Positions 43,578 through 53,900 of a stretch of 64,000 nucleotides of DNA are shown piece by piece. The position numbers and the translations under genes are program-made. Each line of letters starts with the position of its first letter. The stretch's first letter is position 1. This DNA is from Leishmania donovani. Lineage: Eukaryota; Euglenozoa; Kinetoplastea; Trypanosomatida; Trypanosomatidae. Where the stretch lies: contig NC_018253.1 in the NCBI RefSeq assembly GCF_000227135.1, forward strand, positions 783,464 through 847,463, in the 5' to 3' direction. The notes below the pieces were generated by a model. That model did no database searches, had not been told where the DNA came from, and saw nothing but the letters and a program-made list of their open reading frames with translations.

Positions 43578-44345
43578 ATGCCCACCTCGGCCCCTCTCTC
43601 GAAAAGCTCGTCGCCTCCGAAGCAGCAGCGGAATGCGGCGGCGGCGAAGCGCGGCGCAACTGTGACGGGCAAGCCCAAGTCCACCTCGACGCTGACGTCG
43701 CACAAAGACCCTGTCATCTACCACGGCTCTGTCATTTTGAACAACCTTCCGGTAAACTACAAGAAGGTGTACAATCACACTGTGCGCCGCTTCTTCTCAT
43801 CGGCGCAGCAGCAGCACATAAAGGACGTACGGCTGATCGAGGAGATCGGCAACGCAACACTGTGTGTTGAGGTGGATAGCAAGGCCACCGCGCAGCTCTT
43901 CTTCCGCCAGCTGCAGAACCGCAAGGTGTACGGCCGGCGCTGGAAGGTGCAGTACGTCCCCACATCAGCGACGGAGTGCAGCCATGAGGCGTGCCTGGTC
44001 GACTGCTTCCTGGTACCGCCGGCCTCGAAAAACTTGGCGGAGCGTGCGCTAAGCGGCATTCCTGGACTTCTTTCCTTCATAGACACACCAGATGAACCTC
44101 TGCCGGCGACCGCAGCTGCAGCCGCGTCCGAGCCGTCGCCTATTCAAGATGCTGACAACGATAGTGACGCCGATGGCGGCGAGTGGGACCCCTACCAAGG
44201 TCAGCAGCATCACAGGCTTCTTGTTTCGTTCGCAGACGAGGGCAGTGCGCTGCATGCACGCGCCGTGCTGTCGGGGCGCCTGGTAGGGACGTCTGGCGTG
44301 CGTATGTTCCTGGAGTGCCGTCATGACGGTGGTGCGGCTCAGTAG
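43578..44345 (+). CDS. RRM-type RNA-binding protein, degenerate
   Basis: A 255-residue protein with a basic, Lys/Ser/Ala-rich N-terminus (1-40). Residues about 50-127 have an RRM-like pattern: an RNP2-like strand SVILNNLPVNY, a helix, and a strand-helix-strand run ending with VYGRRWKVQYV, but the RNP1 strand (ATLCVEVDS) lacks the usual aromatic residues. A second betas-and-helix region (about 135-245), ending RLLVSFADEGSALHARAVLS and a closing strand, could be another decayed RRM split by an acidic/Ala linker. Function may be RNA or protein binding; no specific orthologue is recognised. The first ATG is used. The next gene starts 934 bases downstream. Confidence 0.65.
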   Translation: MPTSAPLSKSSSPPKQQRNAAAAKRGATVTGKPKSTSTLTSHKDPVIYHGSVILNNLPVNYKKVYNHTVRRFFSSAQQQHIKDVRLIEEIGNATLCVEVDSKATAQLFFRQLQNRKVYGRRWKVQYVPTSATECSHEACLVDCFLVPPASKNLAERALSGIPGLLSFIDTPDEPLPATAAAAASEPSPIQDADNDSDADGGEWDPYQGQQHHRLLVSFADEGSALHARAVLSGRLVGTSGVRMFLECRHDGGAAQ

Positions 44346-45279
44346 TCGAAGAGCCTGGGAGGGCAGGATCAGGTGACACTCCGTACACTGCCGCGACAGG
44401 TAGGGCAGATGCGAGTGGGAGAGAGCCCACAAGAGGCGAAATGCTGCTGGGGGATCGAGGATGAGAAAGCTAGGCGTGCACGAATCCATGGGGCGCCTTG
44501 GAGACGCTCTCCTCATCACCGCTTGCTAGCCATCGCACTCCGGCCTACCCTTTTTCGCTAATCTTTATTCTGTGTCCTCGGCTCACACTCCTGTGGTACC
44601 ACTGCCTCGTTCTTTGTGTGCACGTGCGTTTGCGGTGTTGTGGTGGTGGCGGTTTGGCGATGCTGTGTGCTGTGATTCCCTTCAGAAGGGATGAAGCCCG
44701 TGATGATTGCAGTCGACTGCCCTGGTCTCTCAGTCTCTGCTTCTACGCTTACGTCACTTGACCTACGTAGCTCGCAGAGGTGTATGCGAATGCGAGAGCG
44801 CGTGCCTGTGCTGTGCGTGTGCGCTAGTGTGTGTGCGTGTGTGTGTGTGTGCCGCTTAAGAGAGTAACTCCATCCACGTGTGCCATGGATAAAGACAAAG
44901 AAAGGGTCACACAAAGATCTGCACTACCTGTCCGGTTGTGGGGGCGGCGATGTGCGCTCGCTGTCTTACAAGTGCGCGATGTGTTCACGCTAAGACCCCC
45001 TCCCCCCATTTACGTGTGTGTCTCTCTGGCGCTCCACAATGCAGCGCTTGCTCGCCTTCGCGCCACATCGACGGTGCTCCTCTCCTCTGTCGTATACATC
45101 TTCGTCCCAATCCAAACTCACCGCCACCTGAATCTGGCTTCTTTCTCCATGTCGCACGAGGGGACCCACAGCCGCCTTGGACCCGCTTGCACACGCACAC
45201 ACGCGCACAGGCAGGTCATACCCCTTCCCCCTACGCACAAACGCACGCGCAGTGCGTGGCGCTCGTACGCCGTTTGGAC
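44346..45279 (+). other. Spacer with TG repeats
   Basis: TG repeats at about 44827-44852 and pyrimidine-rich stretches. A candidate acceptor AG lies at 45043-45044. Upstream ATGs in frame with the next gene translate to low-complexity sequence and are rejected as starts. Confidence 0.5.
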
Positions 45280-45621
45280 ATGTCGCGCAACACGAAGGAG
45301 TTCAACAAGCAGGCCGACCGGTTTGTGGAGGAGTACAAGGAGCAGCGCATCGCCTTGGAGCAGTGCCTGCGATCCCGTATCAACGATGACATCAACTTTG
45401 TGTGCCAGCGGCAGAAGTCCGCCTACCTCGAGGGCATCGCCAAAATCTTCTGCAAGAGGGAGTACGACGCTGGTGTGGTGTGCCAGAGGGCGGCAGGCGA
45501 CCAGTGGGCCTCAGACTGTTTCAAGGAAAACGTGGCGTTTGGCCAGTGCACTGACCGCGTCCTGAAACAGTTGTACGTGTACAATCTGGAGCACAACAAG
45601 AAGAACCCTGGCGCCAACTGA
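45280..45621 (+). CDS. Twin CX9C (CHCH-type) mitochondrial protein
   Basis: A 113-residue protein with six Cys: C29-X12-C42, C58-X9-C68 and C80-X9-C90. The last two pairs form a classic twin CX9C helical hairpin, typical of small mitochondrial intermembrane-space proteins imported and oxidised by the Erv1/MIA pathway. Such proteins act in respiratory complex assembly or as complex I/IV subunits; which one cannot be told here. The N-terminus is a charged helix without a cleavable presequence, as usual for the class. The open frame extends further upstream to 44938, but that part is CA-rich, UTR-like and ends in CTGGACATG, so MSRNTKEF is taken as the start. The first CX12C pair is an extra feature. 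Confidence 0.8.
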   Translation: MSRNTKEFNKQADRFVEEYKEQRIALEQCLRSRINDDINFVCQRQKSAYLEGIAKIFCKREYDAGVVCQRAAGDQWASDCFKENVAFGQCTDRVLKQLYVYNLEHNKKNPGAN

Positions 45622-46799
45622 CGGCCTCGCAGATCCACCAAGAAGGGGTGGAGGGGAGGCGAGGGCGAACGGTGACTTCGCTTCCCCACGCCACTCCTGC
45701 CCTTCTTGCACCCACGCTACGAGAAGAGGCGGCGGTGTGCCCCGAATCATGCGCAAAGCAAGAGGACCCGCTCCCCCTCCCCCACCCAGTGCGAGAGCGG
45801 AACGTGAGGCTCTCTCTCATGCACCTCGTCACGGCCTGTTCAAGGAGAGCGCGCTCCCTGGCTGTGCGCGCGCGTGTGCGTACTTGCGCAGCTTCCATTC
45901 CTCTTTTGTTTGGTGTTGTGTGCGCCCATCGGCCCTGATGGTGCTTCGCTGAGAGTGAGCTCTGATCACAGCAGGTGCGCTTTACGGGAATGTGCGGACT
46001 CACTTGGTTGCCGTCCTTCATCCAGGAGGAAGGGGGCGAGCGCTTAGGTTGGTGAGCCAGAGCGTGCGCGTCGCGAGTCTGTGCTCTCCCGTGTGCCCAC
46101 GTTGCTCGCTCTCTCGCTCGTGGGTGTACGGGAGGAGGACGAGGAGTACCTGATGGGGGAGGGGGCTCAGCTGCGGCTCAGTGCAGGATGCGCCACGCCA
46201 TCACACACACACACACATATACCAGGGCATATGCGCCTCGACGACTAAAAAAGAAGGAGGACAGTGATGGCTCCAGTAGCTGTCAGCGTCGAGGCCTCCA
46301 CCTCCCCGATCACGGCCCCCACCCGCGCGCTCGCGATCACGGGATCGGCTAGAGCAGTCGCGCAACGGTACACTGGCAAAGATACGTTGTGGCGGCTGCG
46401 ATGCCGATCGAGCACAAGTATCTCTCTGAAAGGAGGACGGGACGAGGCAGCTTGCGTGTCGGATGATGGCGCCCCATTGGGCGCGTTCAGAGCCCTGCCC
46501 GTTTTCTGTGCTTTCTCTTCTGTGGGTGGTCACTGCCGCTCTCTCTCAGCCCCTTTCGTGTACGCAGCTGCTTGCTGGCCCACCTCTGCACAGATTGGCA
46601 CCGCCATCGCCCGCCTCGTTTTACCACTCCCCAACCCTTCTGCTTCACCATACCCTCTTCACTGTCACGCACGCTCCGAACATGCAAACGCCTACGCGTA
46701 CACAGGCCACACACACACACACACACATGCACACGTGGTGCTTGACGTGCCTTGATTTCGTCAAACTTACACGTGAGGCTCAGCACCATCGCAGTCTCG
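45622..46799 (+). other. Spacer, no gene seen
   Basis: 1.2 kb of mixed low-complexity sequence with CA repeats near 46203-46218 and 46709-46728. No conserved coding signal. Confidence 0.5.
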
Positions 46800-48476
46800 A
46801 TGAGCGGGTCGCTGGAATTACCGTCGCCACCGGCGGCGACGTTAGCGGAGGGTGGCGTGAGTGCTACCTTGTACCTGACAGCGCAGCGGTGGCGCTCGTA
46901 CCTCCTGGAGCACTCCGTGGTATTCCGTCGGCTGCAGGAGGAGCGTGAGCGGGGGTGGAGATCGTCAGCATTGGATGAGTGGTATGCGCGACGGCAGGCA
47001 GACACGACGCGCTCGTCGGCAGCTGGCGCCACCGTCGCCAGCCCCTCTCGGTCCGCATCCGAACTGGCGGTGAAGCGCGGGACTCAAGTAGGTGAGGGCA
47101 CCACGGCTTTCGTGAATGCGGACGTGACAGTTCTGGCCGAGCGCTATCGACAGCATGCGCGGCGCATCACCCAGCACGCGGCAAGCGCCTTCTTCAGGGC
47201 TGCCCCAAAGGTGAATTCGTCTGAAAGCAGCCATGCTGACGAGAAACCTGTGTCGCCTGCGCCGCTGTTTTTAGATCTCGGCTGCGCGCCGGGCGGCGTG
47301 TCCAAGTACCTTGTGGAGGACTTAGGATGGCGTGGTATTGGTGTAACGCTGGCGCGCGCAGACGGCGGCATCGAGGTGGACCCGCTGCTTCTTCAGAAAA
47401 GCACGTGCAGCGGCGCGTCGTTCGTGCTGCTTGACGGCGATGTGACGCAGCCGCCAAGCACGTGGAATCGTTCGGCGGCGTACGCACTTATGGAAGGTGA
47501 GAGTTGCGCGACAAGAATGCAGGCACAGGCAGTGCCCCGCGCATCCTCGGCTGTCTGCACAGCTGACGTTTTGCCGCTATCAGCATCGCTGTTCAAGTCG
47601 AACTCCGCGGCGGCGCCGCGCTTCCACTTTGTTAACGGCGGCGCTGTGCTTGATCATGGCCAGCGACAACGGCGGGAGAGAGCGGAAGAGGCGACCTTGG
47701 TGTCTGCCTCGGTGCCGGGCGGTGGTGTGATGCTGGGCGCGAGTGCGCGCGGTGGAGCAGATTACGCTGATACATCGCTGACCGACTCTTCGCCGTCAAC
47801 CTGCGCGCAGGCAGCGGCGCCCATCCTGCCTTGGTTCAGCCTCCTCGTACCGCAGCTGAAAACGGCGCTGACGTATGTTGCTACAGGCGGTGCGCTGATG
47901 CTGGTGCACGGTGCCCCGCACTGCGCGAGCATGTTCATTCTGATGCGGTGTATGGAGGAGGCCGTGGGCGTGCCGGCAGCCACGCCCACGTCGGCGAGCC
48001 GAGGCCGCGTGCACGTTCTGGAGACGATGCACCTTGCAAAGGCGCCTGTGTACTTGCTGTGGACGGGCGTTCGACCGCCGCGCAAGGACCCGTCTGATGG
48101 GGCAGAGGCTAGGGCGATGCAGGATGCGCAGACGTGCCTACTCGAGGCGCTCAGCACAACATCGCCGCGCATCTTTCCGCTATGTCGCACAACGTCCTCG
48201 ACGCCATATATCACCGCCACCGGCGATAGTCGCGCACTGTTACGCGAGAAGCAGCGCCTGTGGCTAGGCGAGTCGGACGAGGGGTTTGAGCTGGCCGTGG
48301 ATGGTTTCCAGCGGTACGGTCATCTCGTCGAGGGTGTCTGGGGGAGGATGGAGGCGTTTCTCCGGCAGCGCCGCGAGCGGGCCGAGCGTGAGATGCACAG
48401 CGGCGGTGGCGATCCCCGTCGTGACCGGAGGGCGGTGTCCACGGCGGGCTTGAAGCGCATGCGGAGTGACGGTTGA
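46800..48476 (+). CDS. FtsJ-like SAM-dependent methyltransferase
   Basis: A 558-residue protein. Motif I of a Rossmann methyltransferase is clear: LDLGCAPGGVSKYL (about 158-171), followed by GWRGIGVTL and an acidic LLDGDV strand, as in the FtsJ/RrmJ 2'-O-methyltransferase family. Further on, WFSLLVPQLKTAL and the GGALMLVHG strand (about 343-367) resemble the later FtsJ helix and strand, and ETMHLAKAPVYLLW (about 409-422) the final strands. The usual Lys of the K-D-K-E tetrad at the GG-strand is not evident (Val-His instead). A low-complexity insertion of about 120 residues splits the domain, and the C-terminus is a charged helix with a basic end. The likely substrate is RNA, but unproven. The frame opens earlier, yet 46800 is the first ATG. 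Confidence 0.75.
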   Translation: MSGSLELPSPPAATLAEGGVSATLYLTAQRWRSYLLEHSVVFRRLQEERERGWRSSALDEWYARRQADTTRSSAAGATVASPSRSASELAVKRGTQVGEGTTAFVNADVTVLAERYRQHARRITQHAASAFFRAAPKVNSSESSHADEKPVSPAPLFLDLGCAPGGVSKYLVEDLGWRGIGVTLARADGGIEVDPLLLQKSTCSGASFVLLDGDVTQPPSTWNRSAAYALMEGESCATRMQAQAVPRASSAVCTADVLPLSASLFKSNSAAAPRFHFVNGGAVLDHGQRQRRERAEEATLVSASVPGGGVMLGASARGGADYADTSLTDSSPSTCAQAAAPILPWFSLLVPQLKTALTYVATGGALMLVHGAPHCASMFILMRCMEEAVGVPAATPTSASRGRVHVLETMHLAKAPVYLLWTGVRPPRKDPSDGAEARAMQDAQTCLLEALSTTSPRIFPLCRTTSSTPYITATGDSRALLREKQRLWLGESDEGFELAVDGFQRYGHLVEGVWGRMEAFLRQRRERAEREMHSGGGDPRRDRRAVSTAGLKRMRSDG

Positions 48477-50911
48477 GCAGGCTCGAGCTCTGTGCAGTGA
48501 CCCCACAAAAATGCAGGTGCAAGCGGTGGAGTGGTGCATGTGTATCGCGTTCTCTCTGAGTGTGTGTATGTGTGTGTGGCTGCATTGCTCAGAGTTTCGG
48601 TCGCACCACACGTGCACCCTACTCAGTCGGGTAAGGTTATATGTGCGCACCAACCAGCATCTGCATACAGCCAAGCGCGCATATTCATCGTTCATGCTCG
48701 TCTCCGCTGACTCCTCTCCCCTCCCCCTCGTTTTCTTTGCCAGCGCCTGCCCTCCTTTCCGAGACCATGGCTGTCGCTTCCCTTTGCAGTGACGCTACAC
48801 CGCGCTGGAGCAGCTGAGCCCCTCCCACACGTTTCGCCCCGCGGCGAGGAATGTGGTGCACGTCGCAAATCTAAAAGAGTTTTTCCTCTCGTCTTGAAAA
48901 GTGAAGCTGGCTCACGTGCACCGGTGTGCGCTCCTGCGCGTGTCAGATGTTCCCGTGTGTGCCCACGCCTGCACTTAGGCATCTGTGCGCGCGCTCGCCT
49001 CATGATCAGCTCCTTCTGCGAGCCCACTCCCCTTTTCCCTCCTCTCCTCTCCTCTTCTCTCTTCTCTTTCCGCAACAGTCGCGTCGAACCCCCGACCCCC
49101 CGCTCCGGTGTCGAAAGGTGCCTCGATAGCACGGCTCATTATTTGCTCATGCTTTTTTTTTTGCGTGTCTGCGTGTACGCTTGCGTGTGCTCTATTCTGT
49201 CGTGCCTGTGGCAGGGCCCCCTTGTGCATGTTGTACGCGCGCCCATCTGCCCTTTGTCCGTGTCGGGCTCCCTCTGCCTCTGCGCGTGTGTGTCATAGAA
49301 TAGAAAAGGGGCGACTACGAAGAAAGGATTGACGAAAGCTGAGTCACCGAAGCAAGGACGCGGACTCACAGTCGGCTGTGCGCACATCCACCCACCACTT
49401 CCCACACATACACGCGTGCTTCAGCAAGCAGCCCTCTTCCGCGCACCCACATCATCCTCTCCAGTCGCCCACTTTGCGATCTCTCTCTCTCCCATCATTT
49501 ACTTTTTATAACTATTTGTTCCTCTTCGTGCACGATTACCCTCTCATCCGCACCACTCTGTCGCAGCCACCGTGATCGCCACAGGCACGCATACCAAGAG
49601 ACACGGAGAGCGAGAGCGAAGAGCGAGGGGCCTGTCTGCGGTGTTCAGCAGTTCGCGGAAAGCAAACACCACCTCAGCAGTAAAACAAGGTACAAAGTTA
49701 GTAGCCCAAGCCGCGGAAGGGTGACTTCAGCGCCGCACGCGTTGCAGGTCTTGCTTTTGGCCGGCATCCCCCCCCCCCCCCAATAATCCAAGCGCTTCCC
49801 TGCGCGGCAGCCATCGCCTCTCTCTGTGTGTATTGAGTGTATGCTGCTGTGTAACCTGTGTCGGATCGTCGGTAGTTCCAGCCTTGTGTTTTTTTTTTTG
49901 TTTCCATCTTGTACTTGCGTGCGGTGTTTAAGCGGCGTGTGTGTGTGTGTGTGTGTGGCCGTTGGCGAGAAAGCGGGGGGGGGAACAGGCATAGGCACGC
50001 TTACTCGCAGCACAGCAACAGGAGCCGTGTAGCGCTGGTTTATCCGATTACTTATCGCAGTGTGTATTTGGAGCACCTGCTGTGGCGAATCGCTGCTGGT
50101 CTGCTGCTCAGTTGGCGATAGTGGTGTATATCTCTGTGTGTGTGCGCTGTAGTGTGTCTCTCGTCTCCATCGTTTCTTTAACCTTGTCCCCCTTCACGTC
50201 ACATCGCTCTTGGTGTGTTGTGCTTTCGTTCTCCGGTTCTTTGTGTTTCTTTTTTCCCCTTCTCTGTGCCTGCTGTTGGTCGTACGTGCGAGCAAGGTGA
50301 AGCGGTGGCCGGAACACAAGAAGGACGTCTGGCATCATCACCTCGGCGCGCGGTGTATGTGCGTGTGTGTGTGTGTGACAGGTAACACGAAAATAAAGTT
50401 TCCCTTCTCCTTGTGTGTGTGTGGGAGGGGGAGAGAGGTGGTACGAGTAGTGTTGGTGGCGGGTTTGTGCACGCGTGCGTGGTGGTGCGCACGGCTTGGC
50501 TATCACCGTGACCTGTTGAACTGTGCGTGGGCCTCATCGTCTTTCCTTCTCAGTTGACCTCTTGTCTTTTTTTTTTTTAAATCGCCCTCCCTTCTTTTCG
50601 GCTCCCTCCCTCCTACACGTTGCGGCTGCTCCTGGCATACATCAGTGGCCACACAGCAGTAAAGGCGTGTTTGCGTCTGTGTTTCGTTGGATATATGGTT
50701 GCCGTTCCTTTTTGTTATTGTTTCCTCCCCGCCCGTCCCTCCCCCCCCCTCCTCGCCACCTGCCCCTTTTCCATACACTTGCATACACAGCAGCAGCAAC
50801 GTGCGCACTTGTGCACACATCTTTCCGCAACTCCTTTGCATCTATATCTAGATAGTCTCCTTCTCTTCTGTTCGTGCAGGGCCGGAAGAAAAACGCCCGA
50901 TTTTTCGCGTC
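48477..50911 (+). other. Intergenic spacer, no gene seen
   Basis: 2.4 kb with T-runs (about 49147-49162, 49887-49900, 50568-50578), TG repeats (49938-49957) and a C-run (49770-49781). Open frames on both strands are low-complexity. Confidence 0.55.
50840..50879 (+). promoter_or_regulatory. Candidate trans-splice acceptor for the 50912 gene
   Basis: A pyrimidine tract of about 20 bases (TCTCCTTCTCTTCTGTTCG core) ends in TGCAG, AG at 50878-50879. The ATG follows 33 bases later. Confidence 0.6.
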
Positions 50912-53900
50912 ATGTTCAACACGGATGCTGCGGACGCATTTTACCTGCGCCTTAGCAATGCCTCCTGCCTTGACGTCTCTAAAGAGAGATGCAGCCCTAC
51001 CTCCTCTCGTCAAGGCTTCCTGCGGCACCGCGGTGATAGCCTCAGTGGGCCTGGTGACTCCTACGCTTATGCGATCAATGACGCGGAGCACCACACCTCG
51101 CACAGCAGCAAGATGCTAGCGTGGCCGTCTCAGCCTCAGAGCGGCTCTTCACGTGCCTATACGCGTCTCGAAGGAGTCATAGAGCCTGGAACGCCGTACA
51201 ACCCCGTCAACTCTTACCCTTGCCCCTCGACGACAACAGCAAACCCATCGTCCGCCACGGCAACAGGTGGCGCGCTGCACTTACCGGCCGCGCACCGTCG
51301 CGTAGGTGCGCCGCTGCCCGTAGCCGGCAGCGGTGTGTGGGAGCGTGCAGACTATCTTCCCCGTTCATGCCGTGCGTCGTCAGCCGCGGCGCCGCCAGCA
51401 TCAGTAGTTCACTCCAGCGACGCCTCCAGAGCTACCGCGATCACGTCCACCCGCTTTGCCGGTGGCGGCGCAGGCGCCAACTTACTTCCCCAGCGCGTGC
51501 GTATCCTCAACCGCAACGGCGTGAATGGCGCTCGCTTGTACGGGTCGATGGGGATGACGACGCTTTCTGTCGCGCGGGGTGTCCGAGCAGCTTCGGGCAC
51601 GGGATCGACTCAGCGACCCTCTAGCGCCCCTTCGACGGTGTCGGCTGCGGCAAGCGGCCGGCGCGACGGTGTTTCTTCAGCTGCGTGTACGACGAACACA
51701 TACAGCAGTAGGGGTGATGAGTTTGGAAGGCTTCTGGCCGCCTCTGCGTCACAATCTCCGCTCGCCTCCGCTTCCCGCTCGCAGAGGGCGACGGAGCATG
51801 AGCTACGCACATCAGCCCCTGTCGCCCCTTCAATCCATGGGCTAGCTCGCTACTCGTCAGAAGACGCGGCGGTTGCCCGACGTAGCGCAGCCGCCAGCAA
51901 CGGCAGCGGCGCGACGTCATTGACAGCGGGGCAACGGGTGCGGCCGTACTTGCCGCCGTCCTCATCAGCAATCTACAAGCGCACCGCGACGGCGGCACTG
52001 GTGCAGGACGATGGGGATTATACCGCAGTTTCCGCCATGCCGGCACACTCCACGCGGTGGTCCGCAGACCCGCCATCGTCACCGGCGTCTGTGCGTTCAG
52101 CCCCCACAGACGCAAGCTCACTATTAGGCAAAGGCGAGTCAGCTCTCAGCGCCAGGTCTCCAAAGAGAGCGCAGTCGTACAAGGTCTCGTCGACAGTCGC
52201 TGAGCAGGCTCCACGCAGCAGCGAGGTGGACGTTGCAGAGCACGACATCGACGAAGGCGCATCGACGTGGTGGACGGTCGACATCGTCATCAACTCTGCT
52301 CCGTGCCACGGCAGCTCCGCGTACGAGGAGGCCGCAGCAATGAAGGCGGCAGCGCTGTTGCGGTCACCAGCCGACATGCGCACGCTCCGGTCGGTTCAGT
52401 GCCGGGCACCGGTGCTACCGGCCGATGCGTCAGCAGACGAGGCATGGACCATGACTCAGTCTCTTCTGCGCCGCGTCGCGCTTGCATCCGTCGGCGCCTC
52501 CTCGCCGCCGTGTGCACCGCAGGGCTACTTCTGTTTCAACACAGATTTTAACGAATACGTGCAGCTTTCCGCGGACACGCTGCCGCTGGCCAGTACGCTG
52601 TTCAGCGTCGTGATGGTAGCATCATCAGTCGACACTGCCATCGCGGAGGAGGGTCGCGCAGGCTACGCAGAGATGCCGGATGCAACGACGGATGAAGCAA
52701 AGACGGCCTTTGTGTCGACACCATACCCCGCTACTCTCGATCACTACCTGCTCACGGGCGCAGCGCCATCATGTAACCACGATGGCGCAGCGCCACAACA
52801 CCACTGGAGTGACGCCGCCGAGCGTGGCGCGGCTGCGGCCACCCCGCGTCCCCCTAAAGGCCGTCGTAGCTCGGTGCTTCGCCATGCACTGCGCCCCTCG
52901 TTGCAGCCACATAGCTGGGAGGGCTCAACGCCGTCGCCGCTCCCGCCGAAGCCGCCTGCTGCCGCGGGCACTGCAAGCCGACACCGACCTGCATTCGACG
53001 GGAGCGCCAGCAGCCACCAACATCTCACCCCAGTGGAGGAGGTGTCCCCATACCCACAACTCCCTCGTAGGTCCTACGAGTCGGCGGTGATGTCGCCAGG
53101 TGCGCGGGGCAACGACGACTCCGCCGGCGTGATTCTTACGTACGACGGCGATGCAGGCGAGGACGACAGCTACCCAAGGATCTCGTACAGTGTGGAGAGC
53201 GATGCTGCTGATGCTGTCTACGGTGCCGCGTCTCCTCCTGCGCCGCCGACGTTGTGCAAAGGTCGTGCGCACGACTACTACGTGGATGGCGATTGCGCCG
53301 CGAGGGAGGAGATGGACGTTACTGCTGGTAGCCGATACGGTAATGACGCCGTGGGCTACATCGATGACGACGACGAAGCTGCCCCACAAGCGGAGGCAGA
53401 GGAGGTCTTTGGCGCGAATGTAGTGTGCACTACCAAGGCGGCGGAGCATCAGCTTCGCGCGAGCTGCGACAGCAGCAGCAGCAGCAACCCTGAGCGCACC
53501 AGCCGCCTTCGGTGGTTTCATAACGCGCCACCATCATCGAAACCGTTGACGCAACCGCTTTCAAGCCCCTCAGCTACGCACGGCGTACCCGCCCGGCCGG
53601 GAAGCGATAGCAATGCCTCGCCACAGCGTCCTCCAACGGCCCCCACCCAAGGCTACAGCCGCGTAGGGGTTTTTGCGGCAATGCAAAGGCCCTCTCCATC
53701 GACCCTGCCCGCTACCCCTCTACAGCCGACGCCGCAACAACTGTTCTTTGACGATCCAGTCCTGCAGCGCCACTTCGAGAATGCGTGCAAGCAGTCACCA
53801 CCATCTCCACAGCACGCTGCAGGGAGCGCAGAGGGTGGCGGTGGCGGCTGCTACCCTATCTATGTGCCGTCCCCGCCGCGCACGGTTCCAGTGCCACCAT

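Noticed and set aside
44938..45279. N-terminal extension of the twin CX9C protein
   Set aside because: The extension is CA-rich and UTR-like, while the class normally begins close to the first helix; ATG 45280 fits the family size.
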